Below, piece after piece: positions 22,066-35,375 of a stretch of DNA of 64,000 nt. The stretch's first letter is position 1. The number at the start of each line of letters is the position of its first letter. Both the position numbers and the translations under genes were made by a program. The notes beneath the pieces are model-generated. The model worked only from the letters and a program-made list of their open reading frames with translations, was not told the origin of the DNA and ran no database searches. The DNA comes from Serinus canaria (lineage: Eukaryota > Chordata > Aves > Passeriformes > Fringillidae): assembly GCF_022539315.1 (NCBI RefSeq), contig NC_066316.1:100992179-101056178 (forward strand), given 5' to 3'.

Positions 22066-24152
22066 TCTCTTCACAATTGCAGGGGCCACTGCAATTAGTG
22101 GATCCCTCCCTTGAGAGATGAAATAAATGTGAAGAATGTCTGCAGGATTATAAAGATGTTTGCAATTTAATTTTCCATTTAAAGGAAGTTCATACTGACC
22201 AAAAGCAGTTTTTAGTCCAGGCTCCAGACATGCATTATTGGACCTTTCATATGCCACCAAGGATCAATACCTGGAAAACGTTATGCTTTTTAGGGTTTTA
22301 GTTTTATATTGAGAAAGACATGCTGTAGGGTCTAGGACATCTCACACTTCAGTTGGTCAAAAAGTCTTACAGTTTTCTTCTTCAATAAGTGGAGAACAAA
22401 CATGAATTCACAGAATTCAAGATGATAAAAAAGTGTTAAAGAAACATAGAAAACTAAAAACAAATAGAGAAATTACCAAACATGTGATGTTTTGATAATG
22501 AGTTGTGCCAGGCTCCATTTCAGACAGAACTGTGTCTATGGCTACATTAGTCTGAGCTGTATCACGAGAGTGAGAGAGGATTCCTGGAAGGGTGGGATAC
22601 AGCTCTTCCCACAGCTCAGTGCTCACATCCCTGCTCCTCATACTGCCCATGTTTCATGCTCAGAGTACAAAGAGCCAGGGCTCCCATCTGGGCTGTGAAA
22701 GCTCTCAGAACTTCCTCCTCCCCCAGTGTTTATTTTCTTCTGTCATGGTATATTCCCTGGTATACAATACCTTGGGCTGACCTGGCAGTGAGAGATGGTG
22801 CCTTGCATTGGGCGGGTCAGTAAAAACAAGTTTGACAAAGGAAGCACGGAGCACTCTCAGCATGGACAAAGCTTTGCTGCAGTCTCAACCATGGTGGTAA
22901 AGTCAGAGAGGTGACAGATTTAGACAACAGGGCTAGGCTTTCATCAGTTAACTCTGATCAAGTGTCTGAAGGTCCCAGATAACCTCCTTGACATCTGAGC
23001 AACAGAACAATATGTAAATAAATCTTTCATCACACAGTGAAATTTGAATAAGCAACAATTATATATTAATTACAAATATATAATATTATATGCTAAATAT
23101 GTTAGTGAGCACAACTCACCAAAGGCACCTTTGGACATAACTGAGAACCTCTTTCTGTCTGTGTAAAGAGGTCCTACATTTGCACCAAGACTTCTTTGTA
23201 TTGCTTTGTTAGGAAAAATAGCCTGTAGATATAGGAGAGAAGAAGCCCTAAAGAAAATTGACATTTGCAGTGCTGGTGCTTGTTTCTAACTAAGGAAACT
23301 GTATTCCCAAATACGTTTCTGGCACCTCTTCAGTGAGCCTAAGCTCGATGACATTTCAAGTTGGACCCATATGCAGCCTTCCCTCTTCCCTGGTTTCCTT
23401 GCTACTCTTTGGGAATATTGATAACTTTTCAGTTTCTCCTGCTGCTCTCTTCCAAACCTGCTAAAAGCTCCCTTAAAATTTTTTTAAAGAGGGAATAAAA
23501 AAAATACCCTACAAAATCCAAAATCATAGCAACAGCCAAGGAGGGGACAACATCTAATTGGTTTTTTTGCAGCATATCTGAACTTCAGAGGTTTTCAATC
23601 AAACTAGAAAGTTCAAAACTGATTTCAGACTGAAATAGTAATGGCAAGAGGACAAGTTTCCTTAAAAGAAAACAGACAATTCTCTCCCTTTGCAATACCT
23701 GTGCAGAAATCACCTACGCCAACAACACCGTTCCAAGTTGCAAGCCTTAAATTTATTTAAATTTTAATTGTAGAATTATTTGTAGCTTGTAGAATTATTG
23801 GTAGCTCTGCAAGGTCATCCATTGATATCTGATGCTTTTCACATCAGCTAAACCAGCAGCAATCTTTGGGTGATGTTTGAAGCACAGGAAACAATACCAT
23901 AAAAGTGACCTTCTCTTCAGATCCCATTCTCAAATGTTTTGTCACAAAACCTGAGGCTTGTGTTCTAGGCGTAAACTTAGTTTACATTACACAGAACAAG
24001 TACAGAAGACAGTATCTTCATAAGGAACCTTAGGGTTCTATGCCATTTAGCTAAGACTGAATATGGCAAATATAGGAACAAGCATAGGAAAGGCAGCTTT
24101 CATCAGCTAACACACACAATATCCTGTGTGTTACACATGACTGCACACAGAG
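22066..24152. other. Unique intergenic DNA, no gene recognised
   Basis: No gene found. The part at 22500-22740 is somewhat richer in G and C but has few CpGs and no recognisable exon. A very AT-rich run lies at 23050-23100. An inverted repeat (TAACACACA at 24108-24116 and TGTGTGTTA at 24125-24133) lies near the end. Confidence 0.5.
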
Positions 24153-24175
24153 TCACACAGAATCATAGAATGGGA
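24153..24175 (-). mobile_element. Possible remnant of a CR1 3' tail
   Basis: CACACAGAATCATAGAATGG looks like the reverse-complemented terminal repeat of CR1, but the expected GGTTGGAA block does not follow. It is either a copy shortened to its last two dozen bases or a chance match. Confidence 0.3.
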
Positions 24176-26234
24176 ATGGCATATGATTGGTACTAATACT
24201 TGTGGCCTGATGGAGGAACTTCTTTTGTTGAGTAATAAAACTCTTTCACTGAAGTGAGGAAATAAAATCCACAGCCATTCAGCTGTTCCACCACACATAA
24301 AGGAAGGTGGTGAAAGGTTGAAGTTTATTATATGTGGAATGCCTTTGGGGCATACAGTTTGTCCCCCCAGTTCATTTTAACAGCATTCTCAGGATAGCAT
24401 TCCAGAGTTTATTTTATATGCTATACACATTTGCTCCTCTCAGATCACACACTCTGAAAGTTCCCCCTCTTATCAGGTAGAAGATATTTGTCTTACCTCA
24501 GCCCTTTGGCCTTATGAAGACCCTTTGCTTTCCAGCAGGAAGTTTAAGAACTGAATTAATATGAAGGATTTTAAGAACATGTCTCAGAAAGATGAAACCC
24601 ACTCAGGACGCATTATAGGAAATAATTCATCATTCCACTTCTTGTATACAATCAATAACACTAAAAGACTGTCTTGTCATCTTATCAGGCTACATAGGTT
24701 TTAGCAGTTCCTTTATTAAGCCTGGAAAAGAAAGCAAGGAGAGGGGGATTCTTTGGACATCCAAACACAGTGTCACACTGAGTGTGATCCTGACACTGCC
24801 CAGGGAACCTGCTCTCCTTTGTTTACAGATGGATCTGTGATAACCCGACAGCTCAGATGGAAGGTCACTCCAGAGGACAAGCAGGGAGTTCTTTTCCATC
24901 ATCCCTGAATCCTGGAAATGGCGGGGTTGACCACCCTGGGTATCCAGGCTCTCTCTTAAATTCTACTTTTCTGCTGACAGAAGTATGTGGAATGTGATCA
25001 GCAGATATTTGGGCAATTTGTCTTCTCTTACAAAGTAGGAGGAAGAGGGACTGGAGGACAAACCCCTGTGAGCTATCTAGAGGGAATTTTATTTCAATAG
25101 GTAAAATAATAGAGCCATGAAATTTTACAGCTTTTTGACTGTTGAGATAGCAATTGTGCAAGACTGTTCTGGATATCCATGCTAGCAGGTGTATACAATC
25201 ATTAACACCATGTGTGCTATCAGAACTGCACTAGAGGCAGTAAATGTTATCCCATTGACTGACCTGAGCATGTCCAGGCCAGGATTTCACCCTCAGCTGC
25301 TGAGTTTGTGGGTGCCATCACAAAGGATTTGCTCTTCCCTATTCACAAAAGTACAGCTTGAGCAACAGGCTAGAAATGCACTACAGCTTCTCCAGCTGTG
25401 GTGAACCCTTACAGCCCTCCTCAGAATGATCACCAGGAAGCATTCACTTCTGGAAGACCAATAGTTCATCTTGGTTATCCTGAGTCATTCTTCAGATGAC
25501 AGTGACATAAACTGTTACCTCAGAGGAAGGTATAAAAACTTCTTCAACAGCAGTCCCCGAATAAGGTGCCTACAAATTTTCCCTTTTTTTTCCCCAATAC
25601 TTAAAATATGGACTTTAGTTTCCTGTATAATCTTCAGGGCTTTCAGCCTTGCCAGAATCCTAATAATCCTTATCTATTATTGAGTTTTCTGAATAATTTA
25701 ACCCTTTCTTCAGTCTGGATTAAAATATATTTTAGATCTATAAGCTATCCAGACTTTTGACATGTCACATAAATGAATGATTGCCTTCCATTGTTTCTAA
25801 ATTGTTGTCAAACCAAAGCTTAAAATAAAGTGTAGTCAGTTTGTTTCAAGTCTCCTACTAATTAACTTTAGATTTATTTGCTCTTTGACATTTATCTGCA
25901 AATGGTTTTTATGATTGTTTTTGGCACACATCTAAAGCATATCATCTATGATTACATTGCTTTGTCCAACTACCAACAAACTGACACTTGACATAATTTT
26001 GTTAAGTCACCATTGGTTTAAGGTTGATTTTTTCTTTATCATATTTAATCTGTCCTAGAGGCAATTTTCTCCTCAAGGTGATTATTTCTTTCTTTCTGTA
26101 TTAAGAGAAGTAACTGCTAAAAGAATTAATTCATCAAGGGAAATAATTATACTTCGAAAATCCATGTGTGCAATAAAAGCCACAATTAATGCATAAGGAC
26201 AGGTTTGTTAACAGCAGCACACAGGTTTCATTAC
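24176..26234. other. Unique AT-rich DNA, possibly conserved non-coding in part
   Basis: No gene or repeat recognised. The part from about 25740 to 26300 is repeat-free, AT-rich and dense in ATTA/TAAT-type words. This is the general look of vertebrate conserved non-coding elements, but conservation cannot be judged from one sequence. Confidence 0.4.
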
Positions 26235-26250
26235 TGACAGGTGACTGTCA
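26235..26250. promoter_or_regulatory. TGACAG...CTGTCA palindrome with internal E-box (candidate site)
   Basis: TGACAG (26235-26240) and CTGTCA (26245-26250) form an inverted pair spaced by 4 bases. TGACAG is the known core of TALE homeodomain proteins (MEIS, PREP, TGIF). The same block contains CAGGTG (26238-26243), an E-box used by ZEB/Snail and bHLH proteins. Binding is an inference from the motif only. Confidence 0.35.
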
Positions 26251-28298
26251 ATATTTTTATGCATGTCTTAGTTCACAGAGAAATGTTGATGAAGAGCAAA
26301 TGTCTTACTCAAGTTGTAGATAAACCCTAGATTAGGATACTACCACATCTTTGTGAGAAAGAGAGAATTCAGCTAAGTGCTGTGTATTTTTTTGGTTACA
26401 ATCATATAGTTAATTTTGGGTTTAACATAAGGAAATGGCAACAGATTTATTAATTATTTCACATTGAGATGATTTTATATTAAAGAAACAATTATATACT
26501 TCAAACTTTCCTCCTCAAGCAAATTGGAAACAAGAATCAAGAAATAAGATTTACTTTATTACATTCAGAGTTAAGGGATTTATTTTTATAGAAAAGTTTC
26601 AAGTTTATTTTTAGAAAGCATACAAGCTTAGAGATTATATGAATACCTTTGATTCAAAATAGGAAAATCTGAGTTCCAGATGGGGAGCTGGGCATTCCAC
26701 CTCTGCAGTGGCCTGTGTCTCTTATTCCAGATAATTTTTCCTGTGTTCATATATACTAACATCTAATAGCAGATCCATATGAATGACCAAACAAATATGA
26801 TGGGGATAAAATCACATTAAAGCAATACACCTCAATATCCATGTCCTTGGCAAACACTCCACTAGGTATTGTGCAAGAGCCTGTGCTTATTTAGTTGTTA
26901 CATAAGTGATTTACTTGTCATGCTTTTCATTTTATGCAACTTGGTGTAGTTATGCAAAAAATAAATTTATCATTATAGGATAATTTAAGAGAAAAAATTG
27001 TAAAAGCTACATTACTGTGTGTAAATGGTCCATGACATGAAACAGTGAAAATTTAAAGGTGCTTATTCTAATTTAGAAGTTTATACTAGAAATATTACTT
27101 GAAACATTAAAAATAATTTGTTAGTAAGGGTGAGATCCATCTTCCTTAACTTTTGGCATGTGAAGCAAAATACAGATTATTTAAATGAATTCTGCTCATG
27201 TATTAGAGACAAATTGAGTTGTAAAGGGCAATTTAGGTCTTGTCTTTTAGACAGCTCTCTCAGAATAGGGTGAAATTTCCACAGGAGGTATCTGTCTTTC
27301 TCCACTGAAAACTTCCAAACAACCTCTTAAACCCGATGTCTGTCTATTAGATGGCAAAGATAAATGAGATGAACATGTAGACACTGTCTAAACCAGAGCA
27401 TGGTGGTCTCCAGCAAGCTCAAGGACAGTACAGCTGTGCACCTTTCCCCAGAGTTTCCAACTCAGACAGATGATACTCAGCTACACATCCCACAGAGAGA
27501 CACCAAAGGGGCTACTGTGAACAAGGTCTTGGAAGCACACGTCCTTTTTCCAAGATATTCACATTAAAGCATTAAAGGTGATTGTGGGGGGAGGGGGGTG
27601 TGGAATAATGTTTTATGTGTCAGTTGCTTGTTTCTCTAGTTCACTTGCTGCCTACATTTCTCGCTATTTTATCATCTCTGTGTGTTAGGGCACAGGTTTT
27701 ACTCTAAACTTCTAAATGAAAAAAAATCACTCAGTGGGCCTAACTCCAGGACAGAAATGCATTTTCAAAATACCCAGAGAGTAGTCAGTGGTTAAGAGGA
27801 TGGCTTGTCCTGGTCAATGCCACTGGACTGAACTTCACTTCTGCAGCCCATCTGGAGCTCTTCCACTGAGCCACCCTCTGACAGAGCCATGTGAAATGCC
27901 TCTGGTGATGATCAAGGCCTCTGTACAAAACAATGTACATGTGCATTATCCATCATTTTAGTAATTTCCCATTCAACTCCAGTAACCCCTGTTTACCTAC
28001 CAAGATGTAGGTGGCACAGACAGCATGCTGAGAGGTGATTTACTTAGACTTGGCTGTTCACCCATCACTCTCTCTACATCTCCATAACCTGTGAATTGAT
28101 TGTAAAATAAATTTTACCTTCATAATCCTGAATCTAATGCAAAAGTATCCTGACCAAGATTAATCCATTTCTCATCAAAGGTTCTTCAAAACTACAGCTT
28201 GAGAGATTAATTCAAGTCGCATTTCCCCATGCCTGAAGAAAGTTCATTAAATTCAGCATAAGAAAAAGAGCAGGCAGCTAGAATGGAGTGCCAGATGT
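26251..28298. other. Unique AT-rich DNA, no gene recognised
   Basis: No repeat family or gene. A G-rich run at 27584-27599 (two runs of six G on one strand) is the only compositional oddity. Confidence 0.5.
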
Positions 28299-28325
28299 AA
28301 AAAAAAAAAAAAAACCAAACCAAAG
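28299..28325. repeat. Poly-A tract running into CCAAA units
   Basis: Sixteen A residues are followed by CCAAACCAAA. This is one of several tracts in the window that combine poly-A with AAACC-type units. Confidence 0.8.
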
Positions 28326-31088
28326 ATAACTGAGTACAGCACATACAAACATTTTTTATGATTCTTGCTTGCATTTTGTCTGACAAACATTTAATGCCTT
28401 AAGTTTCTAATTACTACTCCAGTCATAAGAAAGTATTTATTGCAAGAAATCTTGGGAACCTACAGAAAGCTTTCCATGCACTAGATTTGATAGTGTTTCC
28501 TCTGATAAAATGTCATTGCTTTAACCCGTCTTTCTTCTATTTAATCACTTTCAGAGGCTCATTAGACCAAAAGGAAATAAGCTCTAAAACTCAAACCACA
28601 TGTCACATATAAAGAACAAAACAACAACAAGAAAAATTACAGACTGTGTCATTAGTTTCAACATTGTATGCTATCTCAATAATAAAGGAATTAAAAAGGT
28701 GTTAGAAATACCCTTTTCAAATGGGAAAATGCATATGATTTCAAGGTTATGGTTCCTATTAACCCACACATAATGGGAGTTTTCAAGGACACTGCACAAG
28801 TGAATTCTTGCCTTACAAGGACTTCCACTTCACTAATAATGAGTTTCTGCTACTTGTAATCTTTTGAAATTAATATAAATTCTACACTGACTTTCCACAA
28901 TAAGCAAAATCATGTATCCTTCATTCTACAAAGGTAAATAGAATAATTAAAATTAATTTTAAAAGTTTAGAGAGGTGAGTAAGTCTTAGATTATCGGGGC
29001 ATGTAAGACCCACCAATATGATGCATGAATAAACTTTCTTCTTACAGAAATAACAGGCAACTCATAGAACACCACATCTTAAACGGTATACCCAGGCAAA
29101 AATGTACAAAATTCAGAGGAATAATTAAATGAGTGCCCAGATTTGAGGCATGCTTAAGCCATGAAATTTTACAGAGATCTCCATTGCCTTGTAGTTCCTT
29201 TAATGCATTTTTCCTTGGTTGTCTTTTATTTTTCACATGTCTTTTTTATGGAACTGCAGTGAACAACCATAAGGCATCTTCAGGCTACTCAATTTCTAGA
29301 AAAAAAATCCTGGATGCTTACCTGACTGCCAGAGAGCTGATTTCAGAGGGGGTGTATTTGGACACCAGCAGATGTAGATCCATGTTCTATTTGCTTACAT
29401 ACTGAGAGGAAAACACAAACACAGAAGACACTGGAATTGTTCTATTTCTGAGTATTTTCCTGATCTTCAGTGTTCTACTCTCCTTACCCCTCTTTTTCCA
29501 CTCTTGCATTGAGATTAACCATACTCTCAAATTTTATATTCACTTAATTTCTGGAGGAGGTGAAATTATCTTTTAGATCTCCATTAACTATTAAGCAAGG
29601 TCCCTTTGAATGTGCCTAACTTGTAAAGCTATTTTTCATCCATAAAAAGATCTGGCAAATCAGAGCCCAAGTAATGTCAAATATCAATGACATATTAATC
29701 CTTCTAATTTCTATTTTTTAAAAAATGTAGACACTATGAAGTGTTAGTATTTTAATATAAATTTCTAAATAAAAATACTAGCTCTAGATGAGTTCATGCT
29801 TTGGCTGGAGGTGAAAAAGGATCACACTGATTTTCAGTATATTTTTATTTTTATTATCAAGACCTAGATTACCGAACTTTCAATATAATTTTAAGTGTAA
29901 CAAAAATAAAATTGTTAATTTATTTCTTCTGAGTAGTTACAGAAAAAAATCAGATGTCTGATAATTGTTTCAATTGTGAAAATAAGTTAAAGATATATGT
30001 CAAACAATTATTTTGTTTTAAGGTATAAAAAGCAAAATAGTGCCCAGCAGATCATATCTCCAGCCACTATTCCCCACTCCTTGGAAAGAGTTAATACTCT
30101 TTTCCAAGTGTCTCAGCCAGCTTTCCTACCTACTCACACACTGACTTAGCAACTTTTTCTGTATTGACTTCTTCTGCTGCCAGAGAGTGTCAGACTCTCA
30201 ACTCTATTCTAAACATTTTCTTCTTGCAGAGCTTGTTCACCCAATGTGTGTTCACTGGATTGTGATGTGACTGATGTCTGCATTTTAGGGTTGAGATGTT
30301 TCATGAGACACTTTCTGCAAGAACCTTTAGCTGATTTAAGAAGGATAAACTGGTTTTGTAGCACTTTCCTTGTTGGGCAGCCTTCTAAATACTGAAGATT
30401 TGACAGTTGAAGGAACCAGAAAAAAACTTTATGAAAAAACTTTTAGAAAGAAATATTACAAATGGGCAGATTTGAACAATGCAGTCGCAGATTCATTATG
30501 TGTTTGGGGTTTGTTAAATACAAAAATTTACAATCTCTAAGCCCATATGTGTGTTGGTGTATGTGACTACATGTGCAAAGGAGACAAGTATAAATTTTTC
30601 TCCAACAAGTGCTCATATGGCCACATTCAGTTGGCAGCACTGGGGCATTTAGCAGCATGATTTGACCCATGAGAAGAATGCTCAGAGTATTTCTCAACAA
30701 TGGCTTTGCCCTAAAAGAATATTCACTGAAAAAAAATATATGCACTCAGCTACTGTCCTAGTGTGCTCTGCTGAAAATATTGCTTTGGTAAAGCTTCCAG
30801 ACAGGATTTAACAAGGTGAGAGAAGAGGCAGGATACACCACTGCTTGTTCTCTAGGGTAGGCATCATTTCATGTAAAAGGCAAAATGTCAATAGAAACAT
30901 GCTACTACTCCACATTGCAGAGCAGATCTAAGAGGTTTAGTGCCCCAGAATGTTTGGTATTCCTTTTAAGCCTGCAACCCGGGGGAAAAAAAAGTTCTAA
31001 ACCCCTCATGTTTATTTGAATAGATGTTGGCAGGATAATTAAATGCTCCCTTCAAACATCCTGGTGGAAATATTAAACAGTAATTACC
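28326..31088. other. Unique AT-rich DNA, no gene recognised
   Basis: No gene or dispersed repeat. A 9-bp inverted repeat is present (TAGTATTTT at 29745-29753 and AAAATACTA at 29772-29780). The 100-codon minus-strand frame at 30443-30745 has no recognisable motif. Confidence 0.5.
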
Positions 31089-31460
31089 TTACTCAAGTCG
31101 TTCCTTTTGTGAGACGGGGAACCACCTGACTGCCAGCTTTCGTTTGCCCTGACACAGATGCAAAGGCTCTGCTGCCTTTCCGAGCTGTTCACACACTTTC
31201 TTCCCATGAGAAAGCAAGCAGCGATTGAAACGCGGCATTTTCTCCCAACTTGCGCACACAACTGCTGCTTGTTTCAGAGAGATGTCAACTAATTTGAGCA
31301 ACCTCTCCAAAGAACTCTCCAAACAGAAATGTCTTTCATAAATTTCCGGGTCAGCAGCCCTTGGTAGCCCAGGATGACTATTCCAGTCCTGGAGGCACTG
31401 AAATAGTTCCATATAAATAGAAACAGCTTCTGTATCACATTGTTGCCTGAAGCACAGCAT
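31089..31460 (-). other. Weak candidate exon or CpG-rich element, 123-codon frame
   Basis: The minus strand is open from an ATG at 31460 (directly preceded by a stop) to a TAA at 31091. I do not recognise the protein: it shows no signal peptide, membrane segment or known domain, and has Leu- and Lys-rich stretches in the middle. Reasons to look again: nine CpGs lie between 31098 and 31349 in otherwise CpG-poor DNA; a fair splice donor (AAG|GTAATT, exon end at 31088) lies directly past the stop; and a CAG that could be an acceptor lies shortly inside the frame start (near 31452). Reasons for doubt: frames of this length occur elsewhere in the window by chance, and no partner exon could be found. 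It could be a lone coding exon, a lncRNA exon or a regulatory element. Confidence 0.2.
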
Positions 31461-34400
31461 TCAACACCTCCTTGCACATTAAAATATCTCTCCATGACAC
31501 AACTTTACACAAAAGAGTGTCTTTGACCATATGGTCTCTCTTTGATCTGTTGATTTTCTTTACTCTGATCCTGTCATTTACTGAAATATTTATGTCTTCT
31601 GGTCTGAAGCTTTAAATGGTCTGCAGGAATAATGCATGCAGGAGCCTTCTCCTCTTCTACTCTATTTGAATGTCAGCAGATGTTGAAGTACCCTAGTGCT
31701 TCATGAAGCATTTCTATTGTGTGGGACTATTTGTAAAAGAAAACCAGCATCAAGCTCTGTACAACAACCACCTTTTCTCTTTTCCTTTCCTCTTTCCTTT
31801 CCTCACCTTGATAACAAATATTTACTGAATCCCCTTCTTTAATAGTACTTTTCCTTAAGTATTCTGGGTCTATTCCAATGTTTTTGGAGGTCAGCAGAAT
31901 TGCTTTCAGTGACTCCTATGAACCTCTGATACACTGCATGTGTTAATTGCTGATCCGAAAGTGTTTAATAACTATACATGGCTGCAGCAGTTAAAAAGGA
32001 AAGAGTGACAAGATGGATGGGAAGGAGGTTTTGTAGTTTCAGATTAAGAGATCTGTATTTAATCAGCCCAATATTTCTGTCCCCTCCCAGTCTACTCTCC
32101 TTTTCCTTTACATCTAACTCGACAGAGGACGACCCAATTGAAATTGAAGGCAGTTTTGCTGTTCTCTTCAATAGTAAATCTGATGTTCATTCATCATCTA
32201 AATGTAAGGATTGTAAATAATTTATAAACCAATATGTAAATTGCTCATGAAGCATGTTATTAATATGTTTTTTTTCCTGGGTATATTGGGGTTTGAGAGC
32301 TCCTAGCCAAAGCCTGCATTTACTAATAATAAAGCAAGTCAGGTAGGCTGCTCAAACCAGATTGAGTGAGTGCAATGTGGAATAGAAGCTTCAGACTGAA
32401 ACTGTCTTTTTTTCAACACATTTTCAGCATAGTTTTTGAAAAATAGGACTTTCTAAAGCACCTAAGAAAAACAAGTGGTTCATTTGATCATTTCTTTAAT
32501 TTGGCATTTAGAAAATTATTTTCTTTTAGAGAACAGTAGTGATAATTATTTCCTTTTGTGTATGACCAAAGAGAATCCCTGTTTTGTGACATTCATAACG
32601 AAGGACAACAGAGCCAAAATCACTCCAACACTGCCTTACTGAAGTAGGTAAAGAGTACTTCTCAGTTTTCTGGAGCAAAACAATTCATGTGGTCAAATAC
32701 AGAAGCACTATTGTTGGTTTCATATCACGATCATCACACTGACATACAAACTTACACTGCCATGCTAAAATTTTAGACAGGCTCTTTGGTTTTAAAAACA
32801 GTAATTGTCTCCTTGATCACACTCAGGAAGCTTAGTAAGAAGAGTTTGATCTGAAGTTGTAGGCCTTTTAGTTGTGCCCAGGTGTCTGGACCCTGACCAT
32901 GTTTTGGTTTTTTAACCTTGATCTGGAATGCTGTGAGCTGAATAGTCTTTATCATATGAAATTCACCAGTTAGCTGGAGGGCCAGTCAAAATCAAGGAGA
33001 TTCCCCTTGCTTGTGTAAGGACATCTTCTCTCCACCCTGAAAATATTCTCCAAGAGATTGTGCACATGTGAATGATTCCAAAGTGGATCATGTCCCATAG
33101 ACAGCTTGCAATAAAAGTGCTTGAAGAAACTAAACAGTGGTTGTTTTCAGAAGCAAAGAATAAACCCAAGCCTTTGCCTTTTTGGAGATCAAGCTTCTTG
33201 TTTAATTTGTATGTCAGACCTAAGAAAGAGGAATTGGGAGGATAAGCGGTCAAGTCTCTAAGCAGTATATTTTAAGGTGAACCCATCTGCAAAAAAATCA
33301 CCCTAACTTTTATGTTTTTAATTAGTCTGAAAAAAAATTAACAAATTCAGATTAAACCAAAGAGATTTTAAAATTTCTTTTTACAAAAAGGAAAAACTAA
33401 ACACACATTCTTTCATGCAATATAGAATGCTTCATCCATATCCACTGAACTATTTGTGGGAAAAAAATTAAGGAAAGGGGATGGATTTCTGAGAGAACCT
33501 TCTTATCCCTCTTATCTCATGGATGAGCAATTAGAGCACTTGCTGGGATGTGTGGCATCCTCCCATCCTGCAAACTACAAGCCTTACAGCTTCAATTCCT
33601 TTTGTTGGACATGCTCCTTTTTGCATGGAACAGCCAAACATTATTGTGCCAGTCATCAAAGAGATAATAACGACTCCATAGCCTGATTGGCTTCCCATAA
33701 ACAGGTTGGTGCTTGTTCAAATTCCTGTCAAGGAAAGCTGCTCTTGTCCAAAAAATCTTCAATATGAACAAGAATTCTAACCAAGAAGGAATGAGAGCTC
33801 ACCTGAGTAACTCCCAGACAATGAGGCTAAATCAGCCTTCAGTGGGACAGAAGATGAGGGGCAAAATCCTTTCCAAAAAAGATACAGCTGAACATACTTC
33901 TCCTGTTTTTTAACAAAACAAAACAAAAAAAATTGTTTAATTTAGACAAATTTTGGAAATAGTTCCAGGTTCATAACAGTAATATTCCAGGTTAATTTAA
34001 AGTTGGCAAAAACTAGCTTTACCAACTAGATTTTCCCAACATTTCTGTTGTTTAAGAAAGTCAAAATAAGTAATTTATCAATATATAATATTTAAATAAA
34101 CACAATACCTTAGAGCAGCCCTTACAGAAAAATCTAACTCATGTAGCAACCAAGAAATAATTAGCAAGTTGTTGCTCATGATTTATCTGTTGCAGTTGCT
34201 ATTGTTGAAGTAGCTATTACAACTAAAACAACAAGACTTTATCTGTTCTGGCAGGTATTTAAAAGCCTTGTCGCTTTTGAGATAGGAGGCAGGTCCATAA
34301 GTATGTAGTAAGTAAGTATGGCTAGCATCACAAAATTAACTGCTTAAAAATATGGAAATACACAAGAAAATATTAGCATGACTTCTGAAATGGCTTCACA

Positions 34401-35224
34401 CACCTTTGCAAACTCAAATTACATTTTTTTAGAAAAGAAAACAGTCATGTACTATAAAAATAATAGAAGAACAAGAAGGAAATGGAAATGTGATGGTATT
34501 CAATAAAGAAATGACAATAACTAGGATTATATTACTAGGACTATGTAAAAAACTCTCATAGCAGCTAGATTTTCTAATGTGTAAAACTTGAAAATATTAC
34601 CTGAGCAGAGTAATTTGAAAAAATGCAAACAGCATCAAAATTAATTTCAAATTTTTGCTTTTTTAATGAAACATTTAGGCAAGTAGTTTATTCTTTGCCC
34701 CTGAGAATCAAAACAAATACTTCTGCTGAAAAATCTATATTTTTTAGAAACATCTCCAGAATTTAATTACCCATCGTATTATTTGTATGTTCATATACAC
34801 TACAAGATAATAATGAAGATAAAGCAATACTGTATTTGTGGTTTAAACTGATTTTTAATTAATTCAAGAAGGAATATTTTGCTTGTGGTAGTATATCATG
34901 TAAGTATATTTCTTTTATTCCTCTGAGACACTTGGGGTGGGATACTACTAATTCAACAAAAAAAAATGTGGCTTCCTTCCTCACACATATAGTACTCTTC
35001 AGTGAGAGTATTTATATTATTAGTTTAAATACAGCCTTAGATCCCAAACTATTTCCTAAGGATTTCCTTTGCTCTTATCGTGGCTTTGGAGGCACTGCCA
35101 GCATTTGGCAGAAAATTGTGCACCTAAAGAAATTAATCCCACAGCAAGATATGTCTCACTTGACATTAGAAATTTAAACTTTGAAACGTAGGCTGCTTTT
35201 CATAGCTGTTTGAGCTTCTCCTAC
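31461..35224. other. Unique AT-rich DNA, no gene recognised
   Basis: No repeat family or gene recognised. 32440-32600 and 34000-34900 are especially AT-rich. Frames such as 31978-32220 (plus) and its antisense partner have no motif. Confidence 0.5.
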
Positions 35225-35375
35225 AGTGAGCGGAGAAGAGCAGCGCGTTCAGGGGCTGATGCTGCCCATGCAGACCGGAATGCGGGGCGAGGGATGCTCT
35301 GCCCGCCGGGCACGGCTTCCCGCTCAGCATCAGCAAATCCCCGCGGCTGCCAGCTGTGCCTGCAGCTGGGGGCCA
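35225..35375. other. Small CpG island-like patch
   Basis: About 12 CpG dinucleotides fall within 35229-35346 (AGCGCG, GACCGG, GCGGGGCGAGG, CCCGCCGGGCACGG, CCCCGCGGC), with high GC content, while the kilobases around it are AT-rich and almost free of CpG. A pyrimidine stretch ending in CTACAG precedes it at 35216-35226 and could act as a splice acceptor on the plus strand. Two overlapping plus-strand frames (70 and 61 codons) cover it, without recognisable motif. It could be the promoter or first exon of an unrecognised transcript, a GC-rich exon, or the remains of an inserted element. Confidence 0.5.

Noticed and set aside
21850..22098. Plus-strand frame of 82 codons
   Set aside because: Lies in antisense CR1 sequence.
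24108..24133. Inverted repeat TAACACACA / TGTGTGTTA
   Set aside because: Built on CA/TG dinucleotide repeats, which pair easily by chance.
27584..27599. G-rich run as a G-quadruplex
   Set aside because: Only two long G runs lie close together; four runs are needed for a usual intramolecular quadruplex.
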